Source of the DNA: Artemia franciscana | Lineage: Eukaryota; Arthropoda; Branchiopoda; Anostraca; Artemiidae | Direction: 5' to 3' | Length of the DNA stretch: 64,000 nt | Assembly: GCF_032884065.1 (NCBI RefSeq) | Contig: NC_088881.1 | Coordinates: 7,031,047-7,095,046 of the forward strand | Shown: positions 60,134 to 64,000 of the stretch, piece after piece | How positions within the stretch are numbered: position 1 is the first letter of the stretch | Layout: the number at the start of each line of letters is the position of its first letter | Position numbers and translations under genes: made by a program | The notes under the pieces: generated by a model | What the model saw: the letters and a program-made list of their open reading frames with translations, nothing else | Told to the model about the DNA's origin: nothing | The model's database searches: none

Positions 60134-60777
60134 GTCAGATTTATTTCTCTTTATCTCAGATCTCATATAGTCTTTGTTTTTCTTTTCGAAAAAATATTTC
60201 TGAGCTATGATCAGCTGCATTAGCTCCTCCCAAAATTTCAATACCTTTTTATTCCACCTTTTCAATTCTTTGTCTTATTATTATTGTTTAGATTAATATG
60301 AAGACATTTTTGCATAATCTTATCACCGAAATCAAATTCTGGGTACTGAGGTGTTGTGCTACAGCTATGTTCGATCTCTGGGTCTCATATTACCAAACTG
60401 ACGTCAAATCTACTGCGCCACTACACGATCACTTTTCCATTTTTTTTTTTCGCGGTTTTTATTCTATCCGAATAAGGCTCGCGCATTACCCAATCAGAAA
60501 CTTCAGTTAAAATCATGATTTACTTGCCCATTACTAGTTTCAAATAGAATGCGCATTAGTTAGGCTTAATTCGGTTCTGGACGCTAGAGAAATCTTTAGT
60601 ATCAATAGGTTTGGTTTCAATTTATTCCCGAGATTAACACAAGCTAAATCTTGGTATTAGTAAAATCTCATTGTGAATAGGCATTAATTAAGTTTTTAAT
60701 AACATTAATTAGGCATCAGGGCTGGTGTTTACGGACACCGTCAGTTATTGCAGAGATACAATAGCATATAAAAATAC

Positions 60778-61037
60778 CTTATCTTTCATCTGTTGTCCAA
60801 TTTGAGATCCAAGGTGCAGTAGGCTGAGAACTTTTGAGGTCCAGGGAATGGTTGCCTCGCCTTGCATTGTTTCAAACCTAACTCCATGAACAGACTGAGT
60901 CAGATGGTAAACTGAGAAAACGATTTTTGTTCCTTGTAGGTAAAAACTAATTGCCAAGTCTCCAGGCAGGCTTGGTGATAATGACTTCTGAAAAAAGGGT
61001 AAAGAACAGATTTTCGCTAATTCAGGGAGGTGTAAGA
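60778..61037 (-). CDS. ROGDI: ROGDI, internal exon (C-terminal half of the protein)
   Basis: ROGDI is a cytosolic Rav2-like protein of the RAVE/rabconnectin complex that helps assemble the V-ATPase. The exon follows an ACACAG acceptor, contributes two bases to a split Val codon, then 86 codons, and ends AAG|GTATTT. It reads LHLPELAKICSLPFF…, …SLPGDLAISFYLQGTK, …FSVYHLTQ…, …GEATIPW… and …GSQIGQQMKDK. These align in order with the human blocks 'LTLPEIA', 'ALPSDLLVNVYINLNK', 'LTVYQLHAL', 'VECVIPW' and 'LQLCQQLKDK'. The human protein continues only about 14 residues past KDK, so one short last exon is expected to the left; I could not find it. Earlier exons lie to the right, perhaps beyond the window. 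A second acceptor (CTTTTTTCAG) inside the exon at about 60989 would change phase. Confidence 0.85.
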
Positions 61038-62470
61038 CTGTGTTAATGAAACATTCAGGGATAAATATACGGCCAAACCAAGAAAGATTTTTCAAGGCCC
61101 CTACCTCCAACCAAATAAAATGATGAAATATTATGGAATAAAGCTTTTTGAAAAAAATTTCTTTAATAAAAAATAAAATTCTTCGCGTAGAGTCAGACTC
61201 TTTTGGAAAGTAGCCAACTCTCCAGGCGGATTAAGTGATAATGACTTCTGAAAAAAAAAGTTAAGAACAGATTTTCGCTAATTCAGAGAGTTGTAAGACT
61301 ATGTCAATAAAACATTCAGGGATAAATATACGGCCAAACCAAGAAAGATTTTTCAAGGTTCCTACCTCCAACCAAATAAAATGATGAAATATTATGGAAT
61401 AATTTTTTCTGAAAAAACTTTCTTTAATAAAAAATGACAAGAAAATGCTTAGCGTAGATTCTGGTTCTTTTGGAAAGTAGCCAACTTTCCAGGCGGATTA
61501 AATGACTTATAAAAAAAGTAAAAAATGAATGAAAGTCTCACGAATAAATCTAAGGCCGAATCAGGAGATTTTTCAAGGTTCCTACCTCTAACCAAATAGA
61601 ACAATGAATTTTATGGAATAAAGCTTTCTAAAAAAGCTTTCTTTAACAAAATAAGAAAAGAAAATATTTAGCGTAGAGTCTAGCTCTTTTGGAAAGTAGC
61701 CAAATCTCCAGGTGGACTTGGTGGTAATGACTTCTTAAAAAAAAAAGTAAAGAACAGTAAATGTAAAGTTTCCGCTAGTTCGGTGAGTTATTAGAGTGTA
61801 TGAATGAAACTCTCAGGAATAGATCAACGGCCAAACCAGGAAAGATTTTTCAAGGCTCCTACCTCCAGTCAAATAGAATGATGAAATTTAATGAAATAAA
61901 GCTTTCTAAAAAGAAGTTTTACTCAACAAAAAGAGAAAAAAAGTGTTAAGTGTAGAGTCTAGCTCTTTTGGAAAGTAGCCAAATCTCCAGGTGGACTTGG
62001 TGGTAATGACTTCTAAAAAAAAGAGTAAATAATTACTTTTCGCTAATTCAGAGAGTTGTTAGAGTACGTGAATAAAACTCTCAAGAATGGACCTACGGCC
62101 AAACTAGGGAAATTTTTTCCAAGTTCCTACCTCTAACTAGATAAAATAAAAAGATATTATGGAATAGATCTAAATAGAATGAAAGTTTTTGTGAAAGAAG
62201 CTTTCTTGAATAAAAAAAAGAAGAAAAAATCAGAGTAAAATCTGGTCCTTTCGAAAAGTGACCAAATCTCCATGTAGTATTGGTAATAACAACATAAAAA
62301 AAACGAAATAAAATAAATCTCACTTTTTTTCAGATGATTTTTTCAAGCTTTAACTCTTTTTTTTCAAATTTAGAATAGATATTTATGAAAAAAAGCTATT
62401 TTAGAGGCAAAAAAAGCTTAGCGCAGCGTTCTTTTGAAAAGTGGCCAAATCTCCACGAAGGAAAAAAATA
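60945..62470 (-). repeat. Tandem array of ROGDI exon-5' part plus intron, ~260-bp unit
   Basis: The segment from the intron end through about the first 90 bases of the ROGDI exon is repeated upstream. Markers TAATGACTTCT (+ strand) occur near 60979, 61239, 61501, 61727 and 62005, with a decayed sixth near 62285 (spacing 227-278 bp). Each unit also has a GGCCAAACCA(G/A)GAAAG line, a CCTACCTC line and a TCTTTTGGAAAG line. In copy 2 the reading frame of the true exon meets a TAA at the position of the SLPFF residues. The extra copies are therefore pseudoexons lying in the intron, each with a 3' splice-site-like sequence. Confidence 0.85.
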
Positions 62471-64000
62471 AATAGAAAAAAAACAACTTTTTTTCCATAG
62501 AAAAAAAAAACAAACAACTTCCTTAGATAACAACTTCCATAAAAAAAGTTTTCCACTTATTCACAAAAACAATGCAAACTTACCATGAGGCAGAAATTAG
62601 CCCCACTTTTTAAGAAATAATCTTCACAAATCAAAAGCATCTATAGAATCTTTACAGAATCCAGACAAACACAAATAGGTCTTCTGGTCTTCAAGCTATA
62701 GATCTTAAATTAAAGACTCAAGTTCATAGGTATAAACTTATACCATAGGTAAAAATTTATCTAAACTAACATCAGTTTATACAACCCTAATAAAGAGAGA
62801 ATTAATGCCTGGTTTGCTTCTCAGTCAATTGCACTATCTGTCTTTGCTTTTTCTACAATTAACCATAACTTGATGCCCACAACTATTCCATTTTATTTCA
62901 AAAATCAACGGCTTATCACTATCTTTGCTCTATGACTATATACCTTGGTTTTACTGCCCTAGGAGTGACGCATGGACGGATAAATAGATAGACATATCGC
63001 TATAGGTACGGATTGAAGCGCTTGAAATCTATTTTGACAACCTGAAAAGACCTAACCTTCCTTCCCCCATAATATTATACTTCAGAATAGCAGGAAGCAA
63101 AACCCATAAAAAACACAGTACAATTCCTTTTTAGGCCACACGTCAAGAAGAAGAAGAAAAAAAAAATCCGAACAGTAAGAAAAAATTGCCATGTGCACAC
63201 CGGGCACTGGAAATTTCAAACACCTTCTCGTATTCAGTATAAACATTTCTTTTAAAATTATGTTTTGTTGCTAAATCCAAATGCGCAATTCGATTTTTCT
63301 TACAACACAAAGGTCCTTCTTTTCACTTGAGGGTCTTCAAGCACTAAAATAGTGGTGTGAAAATCTGGCGATAAGAAAATTTCGCTTACCTATTCGAATT
63401 CAGCATGAAAAGTTCTATTAGAACAAGCGTAAACAATTAATATTTGAAAAGGGGAACCGATAATATTTGGCTCCCCGATCAGCATTTTCGCCCCCTGTAA
63501 TTGGTGCAATTTTCGATACTCTGGGGGGGAGGGGTATGTGTCCCTGAAACTACCTCCTGGATCTGCCCCTGCACTAGAATTAAATGCTTTGTTTTTAAAT
63601 CCAAAAAGGCAAATAAATCATTTTTATCAGACCCAAGGCCTCATAAAAATGACCTAAATGATATTTAGGATTTCTTTTTTTCCTAGAGCTTCATATATTA
63701 CAAAAGATAAATACAAAGTCCATATTAAAAACCACGAGCAATGGAAACATTCTGATTAAATTCTCAGGTCCAACAAAAAACTTTTTATCAGAGCTAAGTG
63801 TTCTAGATTTTAAACCATTTGGGCATATTTTGTTATGATTCCCGCCGTATCTAAGGTTACTGTTTGTGAGTTTCAGTTTATTCATTTTTGCACGGTAAAT
63901 CCAAAATCGTAACTGCACTTTTGCAGGGCTGATAGCCCCTATGCCTTCTCAAGACTAGAACACAATTTGCGCTTTACTGAAAAAACAAACAAAAAACAAA
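62471..64000. other. AT-rich stretch, probably ROGDI intron; no confident exon
   Basis: One weak candidate exon on the - strand ends CTGCCTCATG|GTAAGT (donor at about 62582), but its phase does not fit the known exon. Two similar lines around 63215 and 63395 (ACTGAATACGAGAAGG, GCTGAATTCGAATAGG) suggest a short duplication. A degraded short TIR element end is at 63500-63575. Confidence 0.35.

Noticed and set aside
60980-60995. CTTTTTTCAG acceptor inside the ROGDI exon as the true exon start
   Set aside because: It would drop the LPELA block that matches the conserved LPEIA of the family, and would change the splice phase.
62580-62640. Possible upstream ROGDI exon ending at a GTAAGT donor
   Set aside because: The frame that is open has phase 0 at the donor, but the known downstream exon needs one leftover base. 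The similarity to ROGDI is too weak to keep.

Overview
The window is eukaryotic, AT-rich nuclear DNA. It has spliced genes, a selenocysteine tRNA with an external TATA element, and a very high load of degraded transposons and tandem repeats. Protein matches (LSM10, ROGDI), a retained tRNA-Sec and the repeat style point to an arthropod, most likely a crustacean. That assignment is inference; nothing here proves the species. Most of the sequence is repeat-derived and intergenic or intronic.

Three host loci are clear. (1) LSM10, the U7 snRNP Sm-like protein of histone mRNA 3'-end processing, lies on the + strand as three coding exons (34927-35090, 42152-42269, 44106-44276) that splice in phase to a 150-residue protein; intron 1 is about 7 kb. 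(2) tRNA-Sec(UCA), 87 nt, lies on the - strand at 49946-50032, with a TATA box 23-30 bp upstream and a T-run terminator. (3) ROGDI (RAVE/V-ATPase-associated) is represented by one convincing exon on the - strand (60778-61037). The intron just upstream of it is a tandem array in which the exon's 5' part and its 3' splice site are repeated about five times as decayed pseudoexons. An unidentified terminal exon (59051-59143, +) and a weaker exon pair (51867-52407, +) may belong to further genes.

Layout. 1-5.2 kb: short TIR repeats, a 29-bp minisatellite, and a GC-richer tandem-repeat element with a 3' hairpin (family DH, Helentron/DINE-like). 5.8-7.2 kb: a frame-broken, intronless coding relic of unknown, possibly viral, origin. 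7.6-10.5 kb: a 388-bp tandem repeat and a composite foldback element (family FB). 12.5-21.6 kb: retrotransposon tails, a multi-frameshift pseudogene, a full DH copy and a second FB copy. 22.5-26.6 kb: a nearly full-length, dead CR1/jockey-like LINE on the - strand, with a PHD-finger ORF1 and an endonuclease-RT ORF2. 28.6-31.4 kb: long palindromes, a minimal DH copy and a Helitron 3' end with helicase remnant. 34.9-44.3 kb: LSM10, whose introns hold a tRNA-derived SINE, RT fragments and degenerate arrays. 44.5-46.2 kb: an exact 180-bp tandem array and an (AT)n-cored inverted-repeat element. 46.8-50 kb: foldbacks and tRNA-Sec. 52.4-59 kb: non-LTR debris, a tandem pair of FB units and a fourth DH copy. 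59-62.5 kb: an unidentified terminal exon and ROGDI.

The genes do not form a pathway; they are unlinked housekeeping loci. No prokaryotic-type system, CRISPR array or operon is present. The most unusual content is structural: recurrent foldback DNA, tagged palindromes, and the partial-exon/splice-site array at ROGDI.
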